From positions 389,805 through 453,804 of the forward strand of contig NZ_KI912487.1 in NCBI RefSeq assembly GCF_000518745.1: 64,000 bases of DNA, given 5' to 3'. Positions 50,267 to 60,652 of the stretch are shown in pieces; within the stretch, counting starts at the first letter, position 1; every line of letters begins with the position of its first letter. A program made the position numbers and the translations under genes. The notes under the pieces are model-generated. The model saw nothing but the letters and a program-made list of their open reading frames with translations. It was not told where the DNA came from and ran no database searches. Source of the DNA: Phaseolibacter flectens ATCC 12775. GTDB lineage: Bacteria > Pseudomonadota > Gammaproteobacteria > Enterobacterales > Enterobacteriaceae.

Positions 50267-51416
50267 CCGTTTTGACCTTTTTTACAGTGAGGGAGGAGGC
50301 CCTATGAGCATCCCTCTGTGTCGACTGCGTGTTAGCCGATATAACGGGTGACGGGTGGTGCTGCTCTTTTACCCGGTTTTCTTTCACTAGACGATGATTC
50401 TGTTTTTTCTCTACTGCCCGCCACTGTTTCACTGCCGTATTGTGCTCTCGAAGATCACGACTGAATGTATGGCCACCTTTACCGTTGGCCACAAAAAATA
50501 AATACTGACTGTTGGCTGGATGCGCCGCCGCTTTTAAGGATGCCAATGAAGGGATTGCAATGGGACCTGGTGGTAATCCATTGATTATATATGTATTATA
50601 GGCATCCGGCTGCAGAAGATCCTGGCGAGTTAATTTACCTGTATATTTATCGCCAAGGCCGTAAATCACTGTCGGATCCGTTTGTAATCGCATCCCTTTA
50701 GTTAATCGATTAATAAATACCGAAGCAATCAGAGCTCGCTCCTCACCCAGTGAGGTTTCTTTTTCAATGAGGGATGCCATGGTCAATAATTGCTCAGGCC
50801 CCTGATAGGGAAGATCGGCAGCTCGACTTTGCCACTGTTGATTGAGGGCTGTTTGCATACGCTGATAAGCTCGGTTGAGTAACTCAAGATCGGTCGTGCT
50901 CGCCGTATAGGCATAGGTATCTGGATAAAAATGCCCTTCGACTTGTTGCTCTGGCAAATTCATGGTTTTTGCCAACGTCGCCAACGTGTCATCAGTAAGT
51001 CGATGTTGCAAATAAGGCGCATTACGCAACGTAGTCAGCCAATCACTGACCTTCAATCCTTCAACCAATCTAACCGGGAACTGTGCTTCTTTGCCTCGCG
51101 CAAACACTTTCAACATCTGAGCAATGGTCATTCCAGGCTCTAAGCGGTACGTTCCCGCTCTGAATCCAGCCAATTCAGCGTGAGTCTGCAATAACCAAGC
51201 AAACCAGCGTGTTGTTGGCATAATCCCCCTTTGTTGCAAGTCTTGCTGCAACATTTGTCGGTGTGTGCCTGCTGGTAAATGATAGATAAGAGAGGAAGTC
51301 AGTAATAACGGCCGAGAGGCTAATTGCTTACTGTAATGGTTTGCTACTAGGATCATAAGCAGCAAGGTAAGAATAAGAGCAATCAAACCGAAGCTGACTA
51401 TTTTAAGTTTACGCAT
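50256..51416 (-). CDS. mltG: endolytic murein transglycosylase MltG
   Basis: A 386-residue membrane-anchored enzyme thought to terminate nascent glycan strands. One N-terminal TM helix (about 7-28), a LysM-like part and the YceG domain with catalytic Glu in [16 protein letters not shown] are seen, plus the conserved [19 protein letters not shown]. coli MltG is 340 residues; the extra length is a basic, Ser/Thr-rich tail after residue about 345. The tail is likely disordered. It overlaps tmk and follows pabC with an 8-nt overlap. Confidence 0.94.
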   Translation of the reverse strand: MRKLKIVSFGLIALILTLLLMILVANHYSKQLASRPLLLTSSLIYHLPAGTHRQMLQQDLQQRGIMPTTRWFAWLLQTHAELAGFRAGTYRLEPGMTIAQMLKVFARGKEAQFPVRLVEGLKVSDWLTTLRNAPYLQHRLTDDTLATLAKTMNLPEQQVEGHFYPDTYAYTASTTDLELLNRAYQRMQTALNQQWQSRAADLPYQGPEQLLTMASLIEKETSLGEERALIASVFINRLTKGMRLQTDPTVIYGLGDKYTGKLTRQDLLQPDAYNTYIINGLPPGPIAIPSLASLKAAAHPANSQYLFFVANGKGGHTFSRDLREHNTAVKQWRAVEKKQNHRLVKENRVKEQHHPSPVISANTQSTQRDAHRASSLTVKKVKTDER

Positions 51417-52230
51417 AATGACTCTGTTCTAATACAAGATGATAGAGGCGCTCACTGAGTTCCCCTCGCGGATAGTACCAGTCATCTATTTTTATCACAG
51501 GCAATACTGGCATTAATGCGTTACAGACAAACACCTCATCGGCCTGCTGTAACGCCTCTGGCCGGCACGGTATGACCTGACAAATAAATCCCATCTTGGG
51601 TAATAATTTCAACAATAAACGCCGCATGGTACCATTGACGCCACTCTGGGCTAATGACGGCGTATAAATATGCTGGCCCTGACGATAAAACAAATTTGCA
51701 GTGCAACATTCAATCACATCGCCATGATGATCTAATACCAGTGCTTCCTGATCCTCATAGTGATCGAGTTCTTGCTTTATCAGTATTTGTTCGAGACGAT
51801 TGAGATGCTTAATACCCGCCAAGGCTGAGTTACTGCCAAGACGGTAGCCTGAAGTGCGAAGCGTGATGCCCGATTTTTGCCACTGCGCATAATGATGCGG
51901 GTAGGCAGAACAACTCACAATACGGCAAGGTTGAACCGCACCCTGACAGCTATAACCCCGTCCTCCGCGCCCTCGGGTAACAATAACTTTTAACACCGCA
52001 CGATCAGTTGTGGCAGCCAACTGTTGCATTTCATGACGAAGAAGATCCCATTCCGTATAAGGAATAGCAAGCGCTTGGCAATCCTGTTGTAAACGCTGCA
52101 AGTGGGCGTTTAAATTATGGATTTGGCCTTGATTGACTAATGCAGTAGTGAAACACCCATCACCAAATTGCAGGCCACGATCAGACGCTGAGATTTGGTC
52201 GGTTTGCAAGCCATCTATTAACTGAATCAT
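51409..52230 (-). CDS. pabC: aminodeoxychorismate lyase PabC
   Basis: A 273-residue fold-type IV PLP enzyme that makes p-aminobenzoate for folate. The PLP Lys lies in AGIKHLNRLEQILIKQEL, with SDRGLQFGDGCFTTALV at the N-terminus and VNGTMRRLLLKLL and DEVFVCNALMPVLPV at the C-terminus. It lies between fabF and mltG, as in E. coli, and overlaps mltG by 8 nt. Confidence 0.95.
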   Translation of the reverse strand: MIQLIDGLQTDQISASDRGLQFGDGCFTTALVNQGQIHNLNAHLQRLQQDCQALAIPYTEWDLLRHEMQQLAATTDRAVLKVIVTRGRGGRGYSCQGAVQPCRIVSCSAYPHHYAQWQKSGITLRTSGYRLGSNSALAGIKHLNRLEQILIKQELDHYEDQEALVLDHHGDVIECCTANLFYRQGQHIYTPSLAQSGVNGTMRRLLLKLLPKMGFICQVIPCRPEALQQADEVFVCNALMPVLPVIKIDDWYYPRGELSERLYHLVLEQSHYA

Positions 52231-52296
52231 CAGGTCTCACTGTGTATTGCTTTTTAATAACAAAAGCCCTGTTACGAACTTTTGTTATTTGGACAT

Positions 52297-53535
52297 CTAA
52301 ATCCGGCGAAAAATCAGAGAACCATTGGTGCCACCAAAACCGAACGAGTTACAGAGTGCATACTCCACCCCTTTAACTTGGCGTGCTTCATGAGGCACAA
52401 AATCCAAGTCCAAACCCGGCTCTGGATTATCCAAGTTAATCGTAGGAGGTAAGATCTGATCCCGCAATGCGAGAATAGAAAAAATAGACTCAATGGCACC
52501 CGCCGCACCTAATAAATGACCGGTCATTGATTTAGTGGAACTGACCATCACAGAAGTATTCTGACCAAAAATTGCTTTAACGGCCTGAACTTCAGCTTTG
52601 TCACCCGCCTGGGTTGAGGTACCATGGGCATTGATATAACCGATTTTTTCAACGCCAAGACCCGCATCGCGTAACGCATGAGCCATTGCTTGAGCCGCAC
52701 CGCATCCCTTTTCAGGTGGTGAGGTCATATGATAAGCATCACTGCTCATACCGAAACCAACTAACTCAGCATAAATTTTAGCACCGCGACGTTTCGCATG
52801 CTCGTATTCTTCGAGAACAACAATACCGGCACCGTCACCCAATACAAAACCATCACGATCCTTATCCCAAGGCCGACTTGCAGCTGCAGGATCATCGTTA
52901 CGGGTTGACAATGCACGCGCAGCACCGAAACCACCCACGCCAAGTGGCGTACTGCCCTTTTCAGCACCACCTGCTAGCATCACGTCTGCATCATCATAAG
53001 CAATCATTCTCGCCGCATGTCCAATATTGTGTACACCTGACGTACAGGCGGTCGCAATACTGATACTTGGTCCTTTGAGACCGAACATGATGGTAAGATG
53101 ACCGGCAATCATGTTGATGATCGTCGAAGGAACAAAAAATGGACTGATTTTACGGGGACCACCCTGTAACATAGCATTGTGATTATCTTCAATCAGCCCG
53201 AGTCCGCCAATACCAGAACCAATTGCTGCACCAATACGGCAAGCATTTTGTTCTGTGACTTGCAAACCGGAGTCCAGCATGGCCTGTACACCAGCAACAA
53301 CACCATACTGAATAAAGCCATCCATCTTACGTTGTTCTTTACGCGGGAGGATATCTTCACAATTAAAATTTTTGACTAAGCCCGCAAAACGTGTTGCATA
53401 GGCACTAGTATCAAAATAGTCGATCAAGTTGATGCCACTCTGACCGGCAAGGAGAGCACTCCAAGTTGACTCTACAGTATTGCCGATAGGAGATAACATG
53501 CCAAGACCGGTCACAACTACACGACGCTTAGACAC
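52297..53535 (-). CDS. fabF: 3-oxoacyl-ACP synthase II FabF
   Basis: A 412-residue condensing enzyme. The active-site Cys is in [17 protein letters not shown] and the two His in [14 protein letters not shown] and [18 protein letters not shown]. It elongates C16:1 to C18:1 and gives temperature control of membrane fluidity in E. coli. It is downstream of acpP with a hairpin in between and has GGAGG upstream of its ATG. Confidence 0.97.
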   Translation of the reverse strand: MSKRRVVVTGLGMLSPIGNTVESTWSALLAGQSGINLIDYFDTSAYATRFAGLVKNFNCEDILPRKEQRKMDGFIQYGVVAGVQAMLDSGLQVTEQNACRIGAAIGSGIGGLGLIEDNHNAMLQGGPRKISPFFVPSTIINMIAGHLTIMFGLKGPSISIATACTSGVHNIGHAARMIAYDDADVMLAGGAEKGSTPLGVGGFGAARALSTRNDDPAAASRPWDKDRDGFVLGDGAGIVVLEEYEHAKRRGAKIYAELVGFGMSSDAYHMTSPPEKGCGAAQAMAHALRDAGLGVEKIGYINAHGTSTQAGDKAEVQAVKAIFGQNTSVMVSSTKSMTGHLLGAAGAIESIFSILALRDQILPPTINLDNPEPGLDLDFVPHEARQVKGVEYALCNSFGFGGTNGSLIFRRI

Positions 53536-53580
53536 GTATGTCCTCCAGGGAGGAAGTTAGATATGGGATGACCTAAAACT

Positions 53581-53602
53581 CAGGCGGTCGAATGACCGCC
53601 TG
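53581..53602 (-). terminator. attenuator-like hairpin between acpP and fabF
   Basis: CAGGCGGTC pairs perfectly with GACCGCCTG around a 4-nt loop. It is 11 nt after the acpP stop and is followed on the minus strand by an interrupted T-run. Partial termination would allow acpP to be made in excess over fabF. Confidence 0.7.
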
Positions 53603-53612
53603 AAGGTATTCA

Positions 53613-53849
53613 TTAGCCCTGATGGCTATTGATGTAGTCGATCGCTGCCTGAACGGTAGTGATTTTCTCCGCCTCTTCGTCTGGAATCTCAGTATCAAAC
53701 TCTTCTTCCAGAGCCATAACCAGCTCAACGGTATCAAGAGAATCAGCACCCAGGTCTTCTACGAAAGAAGCAGAGTTGATCACTTCATCTTCTTTAACAC
53801 CCAGTTGCTCGGCAATGATTTTCTTAACGCGCTGTTCGATATCGCTCAT
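53613..53849 (-). CDS. acpP: acyl carrier protein
   Basis: A 78-residue acidic protein that carries fatty acyl chains on 4'-phosphopantetheine. The attachment Ser is in [20 protein letters not shown]. It is nearly identical to E. coli AcpP. The ATG at 53849 begins [10 protein letters not shown]; longer in-frame starts upstream are not conserved. It sits between fabG and fabF. Confidence 0.98.
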   Translation of the reverse strand: MSDIEQRVKKIIAEQLGVKEDEVINSASFVEDLGADSLDTVELVMALEEEFDTEIPDEEAEKITTVQAAIDYINSHQG

Positions 53850-54002
53850 ACTATTTAATTTCCTATCAAAACTCGCTAATGCGAAGGTTTTCGTAGTGTA
53901 TAAAATGTTGAAAAAGATCCAACCGTTACTCGGCTGTTTCAACCCTCATTTTACTCTATTTTGCCAAGACTTGTACAAAAATGAGTAAAAAAAAAATGAT
54001 GA

Positions 54003-54737
54003 TCAAACCATATGCATTCCGCCATTGACATGGAGGGTTTCACCAGTGATGTAACCCGCCTCATCAGAAGCCAAAAACATGACTGCACTGGCTATCTCTG
54101 CAGGCACACCCAAACGCGCCGCAGGCACAGCAGACAGAATACCTGAACGCTGATCTTCACTTAATGCTTGCGTCATGTCGGTTTCAATAAAACCGGGAGC
54201 CACAACGTTTACAGTAATACCACGTGACGCCACTTCCTGCGCCAGTGATTTGCTAAAACCAATCAAACCCGCTTTCGCTGCCGCGTAGTTCGCTTGGCCC
54301 GCATTACCCATAGAACCAACAACTGATCCTATGGTAATGATCCTTCCGGCACGCTTCTTCATCATAGCACGCAATACGGCTTTAGATAATCTGAACACTG
54401 ATGTCAGGTTGGTATCAAGAATATCTTGCCACTCATCATCTTTCATTCGCATCAGCAGATTGTCGCGTGTCACACCGGCATTATTAACCAGAATATCAAT
54501 TTCGCCAAATTCTTGCCGAATATTTTGTAAAACTTGATCAATCGATTCCGAATTGGTGACATTCAATACCACACCTTTACCTTGACTGGCAAGATAGTGG
54601 CTTATCGCTTCGGCACCGCTCTCACTGGTGGCTGTCCCAATCACAAAAGCACCTGAAGCACTCAATTTTTCAGCAATCGCCCGGCCAATACCACGGGTTG
54701 CGCCAGTAACTAAAGCAATTTTACCATTGAAGCTCAT
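54003..54737 (-). CDS. fabG: 3-oxoacyl-ACP reductase FabG
   Basis: A 244-residue short-chain dehydrogenase using NADPH, the E. coli length. The cofactor motif is ALVTGATRGIGRAIA, the catalytic residues are in the Ser region TIGSVVGSMGNAG and YAAAKAGLIGFSK, and NNAG appears in ILVNNAGVTRD. GAGG precedes the ATG at 54737. It is 10 nt downstream of fabD. Confidence 0.97.
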   Translation of the reverse strand: MSFNGKIALVTGATRGIGRAIAEKLSASGAFVIGTATSESGAEAISHYLASQGKGVVLNVTNSESIDQVLQNIRQEFGEIDILVNNAGVTRDNLLMRMKDDEWQDILDTNLTSVFRLSKAVLRAMMKKRAGRIITIGSVVGSMGNAGQANYAAAKAGLIGFSKSLAQEVASRGITVNVVAPGFIETDMTQALSEDQRSGILSAVPAARLGVPAEIASAVMFLASDEAGYITGETLHVNGGMHMV

Positions 54738-54747
54738 GTTTTTCCTC

Positions 54748-55680
54748 TTATTTTTTAGCAATAGCACTATTCAATGAGGCAAGGTCGTTCAACGCGCTGG
54801 CTGTTAAGCTGTCATCAATACGCTTTGTCAGTCCAGTCAATACCTTACCTGGGCCAACCTCATATAAATGTTCAATACCCTGTTGTGCCAGTCGTTGGAC
54901 TGTTTCAGTCCAGCGTACTGGGTTGAATAATTGCGCAACCAGTGCTTGTTTAATTTGTGACGCGCTACCGGCTAAGGTCACATCCACATTATGGATCACG
55001 GGAACCTGTGGCTGATTAAATGTCACCGTGGCTAAATATTCTGCTAATTTTTCAGCTGCCGGTTTCATCAAGGCGCAATGAGAGGGGACACTGACCGGCA
55101 AAGGGAGTGCACGTTTCGCCCCTGCTTGCTTACAGGCTTCACCCGCTCGCTCAACCGCAGCTTTCTCACCAGCAATCACAACTTGACCGGGAGAATTGAA
55201 ATTGACAGGCGCCACAACCTGACCTTGAGCCGCCTGTTGGCATGCATAACGAATGGCCTCATCCTCCAAGCCGATAATAGCTTGCATGGCACCTTGGCCT
55301 TCTGGTACGGCTTCTTGCATCAGTTTACCGCGTAATTCGACCAATCGGATTGCATCGGCAAAATCAATCACTCCGGCGCAAACTAAGGCTGAATATTCAC
55401 CTAAACTGTGGCCCGCCATAACTTGAGGCTGAACCCCACCTTGTTGCAACCATAAACGATAAATCGCAACGGAGGCAGCCAGTAAAGCAGGCTGGGTCTG
55501 CCACGTTTTATTTAATTCTTCAATGGGCCCTGATTTCACGAGCTGCCATAAATCATATGACAGTACCTCACTCGCTTGCGCAAAGGTCTGTTCAATCATT
55601 GGAAAATGTTCAGCCAGTTCTGTAAGCATGCCGACTGTCTGAGATCCCTGTCCGGGAAATACAAAAGCAAACGTTGTCAT
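54748..55680 (-). CDS. fabD: malonyl-CoA:ACP transacylase FabD
   Basis: A 310-residue transacylase. The nucleophile Ser is in MAGHSLGEYSALVCAG, the catalytic His is in PVSVPSHCALMKPAAE, and FVFPGQGSQTVGML opens the domain. It loads malonyl groups onto ACP. It is 15 nt after fabH in the fatty acid cluster. Confidence 0.97.
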   Translation of the reverse strand: MTTFAFVFPGQGSQTVGMLTELAEHFPMIEQTFAQASEVLSYDLWQLVKSGPIEELNKTWQTQPALLAASVAIYRLWLQQGGVQPQVMAGHSLGEYSALVCAGVIDFADAIRLVELRGKLMQEAVPEGQGAMQAIIGLEDEAIRYACQQAAQGQVVAPVNFNSPGQVVIAGEKAAVERAGEACKQAGAKRALPLPVSVPSHCALMKPAAEKLAEYLATVTFNQPQVPVIHNVDVTLAGSASQIKQALVAQLFNPVRWTETVQRLAQQGIEHLYEVGPGKVLTGLTKRIDDSLTASALNDLASLNSAIAKK

Positions 55681-55695
55681 GATTGGTTCCTATTA

Positions 55696-56649
55696 TTAAA
55701 AACGGACTAATGCCGAACCCCAAGTGAAACCACCGCCAAAGGCTTCCAGCAAAATCAACTGTCCGGGTTTAATCCTGCCATCCCGAACCGCTTCATCAAG
55801 CGCTAAGGGCACAGAGGCCGCAGAGGTATTACCATGACGATCTAAGGTTACGACAACCTTATCCATTGTCATACCTAATTTTTTAGCCGTTGCATTAATA
55901 ATTCGTAAATTAGCTTGATGCGGAACTAACCAGTCGAGCTGTTGTTTCTCAATGTGATTAGCCGCGAGTGTCTCAGACACAATGTTCGCCAATTCGGTAA
56001 CGGCGACTTTAAACACTTCATTACCAGCCATAGTTAAATAACAGGGTGAATCGTTCATTTGAGGCTGTTGGTTGGATAATGCGAGCAATTGACCATATTG
56101 GCCATCCGCGTGCAAATGCGTCGACAAGATCCCTGGCTGTTCACTGGCACTTAAGACAACCGCACCGGCACCATCACCAAACAGAATAATCGTGCCTCTG
56201 TCATTAGGATCCAGCATCCGTGATAAACAATCGGCACCCACAACCAGTACGTGTTGCACCATACCAGATTTAATGTATTGATCGGCAACACTCAACGCAT
56301 AAGTAAACCCCGCACAAGCCGCGGCCAAATCAAAAGCAGGACAAGACTGAATACCCAGTTTTTGCTGGATCATACAAGCAGAACTAGGGAAAGCATGAGA
56401 TGACGTGGTTGTCGCAACAATAATCAATCCCAGATCAGAAGCAGAGAGACCCGCCATATCAATCGCACGGCATGCCGCTTCATATCCCATGGATGCCACG
56501 CTATCCCGAGGTGCAGCAATCCGACGCTCCCGGATCCCTGTACGGGTGACGATCCACTCATCACTGGTATCGACCATCTTTTCGAGATCGGCATTGGTCC
56601 GGATTTGCTGTGGCAGATAACTGCCTGTACCTTTAATTTTACTAAACAT
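55696..56649 (-). CDS. fabH: 3-oxoacyl-ACP synthase III FabH
   Basis: A 317-residue condensing enzyme starting fatty acid synthesis from acetyl-CoA. The active-site Cys is in [16 protein letters not shown], the His in [13 protein letters not shown] and the Asn in [16 protein letters not shown]. It directly abuts plsX with no spacer, and fabD follows. Confidence 0.97.
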   Translation of the reverse strand: MFSKIKGTGSYLPQQIRTNADLEKMVDTSDEWIVTRTGIRERRIAAPRDSVASMGYEAACRAIDMAGLSASDLGLIIVATTTSSHAFPSSACMIQQKLGIQSCPAFDLAAACAGFTYALSVADQYIKSGMVQHVLVVGADCLSRMLDPNDRGTIILFGDGAGAVVLSASEQPGILSTHLHADGQYGQLLALSNQQPQMNDSPCYLTMAGNEVFKVAVTELANIVSETLAANHIEKQQLDWLVPHQANLRIINATAKKLGMTMDKVVVTLDRHGNTSAASVPLALDEAVRDGRIKPGQLILLEAFGGGFTWGSALVRF

Positions 56650-57684
56650 TTAAGCTGTATCACTCCTGGCTATTACGGTTTGCAGTCGGTCTGCAATTTT
56701 CGCAGGGATCTGAGCCTGCATGGCATGCACTGCCTGCTCGATAGCCGCTTTGAATGCCTGCTGATTGGCGTTACCATGACTTTTAATCACAGTATTGCGT
56801 AAACCCAACAATGGCGCACCATTGTAAATCTCAGGATTAACAGAACCCAGCTGTTTGACAAAGCGTTTTTTTATTAGCCGAGTAATAAGACCGCTAAACA
56901 ATCCAACTTTTCTTATGTTATTGCCCTGACTATTTAGCAGCAAATTGAGGACACCTTCAAGGGTTTTTAGCGCGATATTGCCTGAAAATCCCTCACACAC
57001 CAGCACATCGGCTTGGCCCTGTAACAACGCATTACCTTCAAGAAATCCGATGTAATGCATCTCCGTTTGCTTGGCTAAATGTCTTGCTGCATCACGCACT
57101 GCATCCGGCCCTTTATCAGGCTCATGTCCCATATTCAATAAGGCGACCCGAGGGCGTTGGATATGTAAAACTTGCTCGGCATAGACCGCGCCCATCATGG
57201 CAAACTGAAGCAGCATCTGACTGTCAGCTTTAATGTTTGCGCCCAGATCCAATACCACGGTCTGTCCCCGATGAGTGTGAGGCACAACGCTCATTAATGC
57301 AGGACGTTTAATGCTTTCAAGCCTTTGAATGATCCGTGTAGCCAGTCCCATTAGCGCCCCTGTGTTACCGGCACTGACACAGGCCTCCGCGACCCCGTGC
57401 TTAACCAGTTCAAGGGCAATACGCATCGAACTGCCGTCGCCATATTTGACCGCCCTTGACGGCTTATCATCACTTGCGATAACAGACTCCGCCTCAACCA
57501 GCGATAATCGTCGCCTGATCTCAGGATCTGCTTTGGTAAGTAATGGCTTGATAACTTCGGAACGTCCGACAAGATGGATGGTTAAAAAACGATGACAAGC
57601 CAGTGCCTGCAAAACTGCAGGCACTGTCACGCAAGGACCGAAGTCCCCGCCCATGGCATCGACTGCCAAGGACAAACGTGTCAA
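56650..57684 (-). CDS. plsX: phosphate acyltransferase PlsX
   Basis: A 344-residue peripheral membrane enzyme making acyl-phosphate from acyl-ACP for phospholipid synthesis. Conserved segments are LAVDAMGGDFGPCVTVPAVL, SAGNTGALMGLATRII and CEGFSGNIALKTLEGV. Length is close to E. coli PlsX (356). It links rpmF-yceD with the fab genes in the usual operon order. Confidence 0.96.
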   Translation of the reverse strand: MTRLSLAVDAMGGDFGPCVTVPAVLQALACHRFLTIHLVGRSEVIKPLLTKADPEIRRRLSLVEAESVIASDDKPSRAVKYGDGSSMRIALELVKHGVAEACVSAGNTGALMGLATRIIQRLESIKRPALMSVVPHTHRGQTVVLDLGANIKADSQMLLQFAMMGAVYAEQVLHIQRPRVALLNMGHEPDKGPDAVRDAARHLAKQTEMHYIGFLEGNALLQGQADVLVCEGFSGNIALKTLEGVLNLLLNSQGNNIRKVGLFSGLITRLIKKRFVKQLGSVNPEIYNGAPLLGLRNTVIKSHGNANQQAFKAAIEQAVHAMQAQIPAKIADRLQTVIARSDTA

Positions 57685-57712
57685 GGTAAGACCTTGTATT
57701 CTCGTAAGGAAA

Positions 57713-57883
57713 TTATTTGTTAATTACCTTACGGCCACGGTAATAACCATCAGCGGTTATGTGGTGACGCAGATGAGTTTCACCAGAAACTTTATCTACA
57801 GACAGAGCAGCAGTAGTTAATGCATCATGTGAACGACGCATACCACGCTTAGAACGTGTTGGTTTGTTTTGTTGTACGGCCAT
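57713..57883 (-). CDS. rpmF: 50S ribosomal protein L32
   Basis: A 56-residue basic protein read from the ATG at 57883: [20 protein letters not shown], then the segment ending [11 protein letters not shown]. It matches E. coli L32 (57 residues) including [14 protein letters not shown]. It is too short for a default ORF search but is certain from sequence and its position between yceD and plsX. Confidence 0.97.
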   Translation of the reverse strand: MAVQQNKPTRSKRGMRRSHDALTTAALSVDKVSGETHLRHHITADGYYRGRKVINK

Positions 57884-57894
57884 GGACCTTACTC

Positions 57895-58419
57895 CTATTT
57901 GTTACGCTTTAAACTGGCTAATACGGCAAATGGGTTTGGTTTTTCTGCAGTCGCAGGCAATTCGCCAAATACCATGTCCGCCTCGGACACTTCACAGTGT
58001 TCAGAATCATGTACCGGTACCACGGGTAAGGTGAGAATAATTTCATCCTCAATTACCGATAGCAGATCAACTTCGCCAAATTCATCGACTTCGATCGGCT
58101 CATAGCCTTCCGGTAAAGCTTCAGCCTGCTCGCTATCACGAACAGGACTAAAGGTATAACTCACGTGCACTGCACGTGTAAAGGGCTGATTACAACGCTG
58201 ACATGCCAGTGTCACTGACACTCCAGCCGTGCCCTTGAGTACAGCGAGCCGTTGGTTATCAATGATAAACGACATCTCGCCTTGGATTTCACTGTCGACA
58301 CTCACAACCGACTCAGCTAAACGCGACATCTGTGCGGCAGTATACACGCCCTGATAGTCTAGGCGCTTTTGTGCAGCACGATGTAAATCAATTGTCAGGG
58401 GTAATTTTACATTTTGCAT
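57895..58419 (-). CDS. yceD: 23S rRNA accumulation protein YceD (DUF177)
   Basis: A 174-residue protein of the YceD family. Two Cys in [16 protein letters not shown], the acidic [20 protein letters not shown] and [15 protein letters not shown] are characteristic. E. coli YceD (173 residues) is needed for 23S rRNA synthesis or stability. It is cotranscribed with rpmF, 11 nt upstream. Confidence 0.95.
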   Translation of the reverse strand: MQNVKLPLTIDLHRAAQKRLDYQGVYTAAQMSRLAESVVSVDSEIQGEMSFIIDNQRLAVLKGTAGVSVTLACQRCNQPFTRAVHVSYTFSPVRDSEQAEALPEGYEPIEVDEFGEVDLLSVIEDEIILTLPVVPVHDSEHCEVSEADMVFGELPATAEKPNPFAVLASLKRNK

Positions 58420-58561
58420 AGGGCGCGCATATTAACTTTGTAATTAAGCAGAGTCAAAGAAAAAGGCCTTTAATAGACAATTTCCCGTATATTATTCGCA
58501 ACCCGCCCATTATATCGTTTAAAATGGCAGATACAAATTCTCTGTCAATTATACTTAAAAT

Positions 58562-59149
58562 ATGTCGCAATCACTGATTTTAGCTTCATCGTCACCGGCT
58601 CGCCGCGCCCTGATGGATAAACTCGGCTTGCCCTACCAAGCCCTCTCTCCGAATATTGATGAAACCGCCCATGACGGTGAAACTGCTGAGCAACTGGTGA
58701 CGCGTTTGTCACGTGAGAAAGCGCAGGCACTTGCCGCAGACTTTCCTGCCAGTTTAATTATTGGTAGTGATCAGTGCGGGACTTTAGGATCCGTGTTACT
58801 GGGTAAGCCTGGCACCCATGATAAGGCCGTGCAACAGCTTAAGGCCTGCCGAGGGCAGACAATCACATTTTACACCGGCCTTGCCCTTTACTGTCACGAA
58901 CAAAACATCAGTTGGCAGGGTTACGAAACATTTGACGTCAGCTTCCGGACATACAGTGATGCTGAAATAGCGGGTTACTTAAAAAAAGAACAGCCCTTTC
59001 ACTGCGCCGGCAGTTTTCAGGCAGAAGGATTGGGGATCTGTTTATTTTCAAAATTGCAAGGCCGGGATCCCAATACATTGATTGGTCTCCCATTAATGTT
59101 ACTCTCTGACGTATTACGCCAAATGGGAATCAATCCCTTACTGGACTGA
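58562..59149 (+). CDS. yceF: Maf-family nucleotide pyrophosphatase YceF
   Basis: A 195-residue protein of the Maf family. The N-terminal LILASSSPARRALMDKLGL, the LVTRLSREKAQAL and GSDQCGTLG motifs, and the later ALYCHEQN segment are typical. YceF hydrolyses 7-methyl-GTP in E. coli. It is divergent from yceD with a short promoter region and convergent with rluC. Confidence 0.95.
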   Translation: MSQSLILASSSPARRALMDKLGLPYQALSPNIDETAHDGETAEQLVTRLSREKAQALAADFPASLIIGSDQCGTLGSVLLGKPGTHDKAVQQLKACRGQTITFYTGLALYCHEQNISWQGYETFDVSFRTYSDAEIAGYLKKEQPFHCAGSFQAEGLGICLFSKLQGRDPNTLIGLPLMLLSDVLRQMGINPLLD

Positions 59150-59159
59150 ACGTCACCGT

Positions 59160-60116
59160 TTAAGCATGACACGTCCGTAATCGGTTTAAGCAGCGCTCAA
59201 GGTGAGTATCCAGGGGCGCCGTTAAGCGCATTTTCTCTCCGCTCACCGGATGAATAAAAGTTAGCGCCGCGGCATGCAAAAAGAGACGATTCAACTCAGT
59301 GCCTGCCAGTACGTGATCAAATTGCCGGTCACCATAACGATCATCGAATGCAATAGGATGGCCTGCGTGCAAAGTATGTACCCTGATCTGATGGGTCCGG
59401 CCTGTTACGGGACTGGCCTTAATTAAGGTCGCAAAATCAAAACGTTGCTCAACTTTAAACTGAGTTTCTGACGGTTTGCCTTCACTGCTGACCCGAACAA
59501 CCCGTTCACCACTTTGTAAAATGTTCTTCAGCAAAGGGGCTTTCACTGATTTGATGTGCGCAGGCCAATTGCCGCGGACTAAAGCTAAATACTCTTTTGA
59601 CATGCCTTTTTCGCGTAATTGCTGATGCAAATGACGTAAGGCAGAACGTTTTTTGGCAATCAGTAATAAACCCGAGGTCTCTCTATCCAGTCGATGCACT
59701 AACTCCAAAAATCGTGCTTCAGGCCGCAGTGCGCGTAATGCTTCAATCACACCAAAATTCAGCCCACTGCCGCCATGCACGGCCGTACCTGAGGGTTTAT
59801 TAAGCACCAGCAACACGTCATCCTCGTAAATGACCGCCTTATCCAAGGCGGCCACTTTATCAAGGTGCGGGGAAAGCTCAGCCTGATCTCGCTCCGCAGT
59901 TCTCACCGGCGGAATCCGTAACTGATCGCCGACTTGCAACTTGTACTCAGGCTTGATCCGTTTTTTATTTACCCTAACCTCACCTTTACGCAAGATCCGG
60001 TAAATCATACTTTTTGGTACCCCTTTTAACTGGGTACGTAAAAAATTATCGATTCGCTGTCCATCTTGTTCGGTGCTGATAGCGAAATAGTGAACACCGT
60101 GATTTTCTGTTTTCAT
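59160..60116 (-). CDS. rluC: 23S rRNA pseudouridine synthase RluC
   Basis: A 318-residue RluA-family synthase that modifies U955, U2504 and U2580. An N-terminal S4 domain ([20 protein letters not shown]) is followed by the catalytic Asp motif [20 protein letters not shown] and the [19 protein letters not shown] element. Length matches E. coli (319). It is divergent from rne, the conserved arrangement, with the long rne leader between them. Confidence 0.97.
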   Translation of the reverse strand: MKTENHGVHYFAISTEQDGQRIDNFLRTQLKGVPKSMIYRILRKGEVRVNKKRIKPEYKLQVGDQLRIPPVRTAERDQAELSPHLDKVAALDKAVIYEDDVLLVLNKPSGTAVHGGSGLNFGVIEALRALRPEARFLELVHRLDRETSGLLLIAKKRSALRHLHQQLREKGMSKEYLALVRGNWPAHIKSVKAPLLKNILQSGERVVRVSSEGKPSETQFKVEQRFDFATLIKASPVTGRTHQIRVHTLHAGHPIAFDDRYGDRQFDHVLAGTELNRLFLHAAALTFIHPVSGEKMRLTAPLDTHLERCLNRLRTCHA

Positions 60117-60652
60117 AGCCTAATTGTAAAATGAGTGGCGCATCCATGCCAGTGTTAATAAGCGAAAAGCATACTATTAAAATCTCACCTTTACAGCAAT
60201 AATTGGATAACACTGCTACAATTTTAGTCTGCATATAGAAATAATTACGCAAAAAAGCGCATGCTAACAAAAGTCACCTTGCTATATCAGGGCGACAAAT
60301 GGAATAATGAGAATGTTTTGCAGAAGAGTCGACTCTGTTTAAAACAGCATTACGTTTTTACCCGCTTAGTGGGGACGCAGCAATGGCATAAGACGTCACA
60401 CTCGGTGATTTTATATGGGCTACGGGTTCAGTCCGGATAGTCGAATTGTTTTTTTTATTGCAACGAACAATTCACTAGGTTCTGTTATGAATATCAAAAA
60501 AACAGACCCCCGATCAGTTTGGCGCTTCTTGAGCGATAATGACAGCCGTGAGGCTGACTGGCTTGCCTGAAATCACGAAGCCATCGGGATAATTATCTGG
60601 AATTCAATTGAACTCAACGCCTTGTCTATGATGAGAAAGACGAGAACATGAA
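60117..60652. promoter_or_regulatory. rne 5' leader and rluC/rne divergent promoter region
   Basis: About 540 nt between the rluC and rne starts. It holds a stable hairpin at 60443-60473, where E. coli carries the rne5 autoregulatory element. No gene is supported within it. Confidence 0.7.
60443..60473 (+). ncRNA. rne 5'-UTR hairpin (rne5-like autoregulatory element)
   Basis: GAATTGTT and AACAATTC form a perfect 8-bp stem around a U-rich loop in the rne leader. In E. coli a similarly placed hairpin (hp2) binds RNase E and makes the mRNA sensitive to its own product. Conservation here is inferred from location and shape, not from an alignment. Confidence 0.6.
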
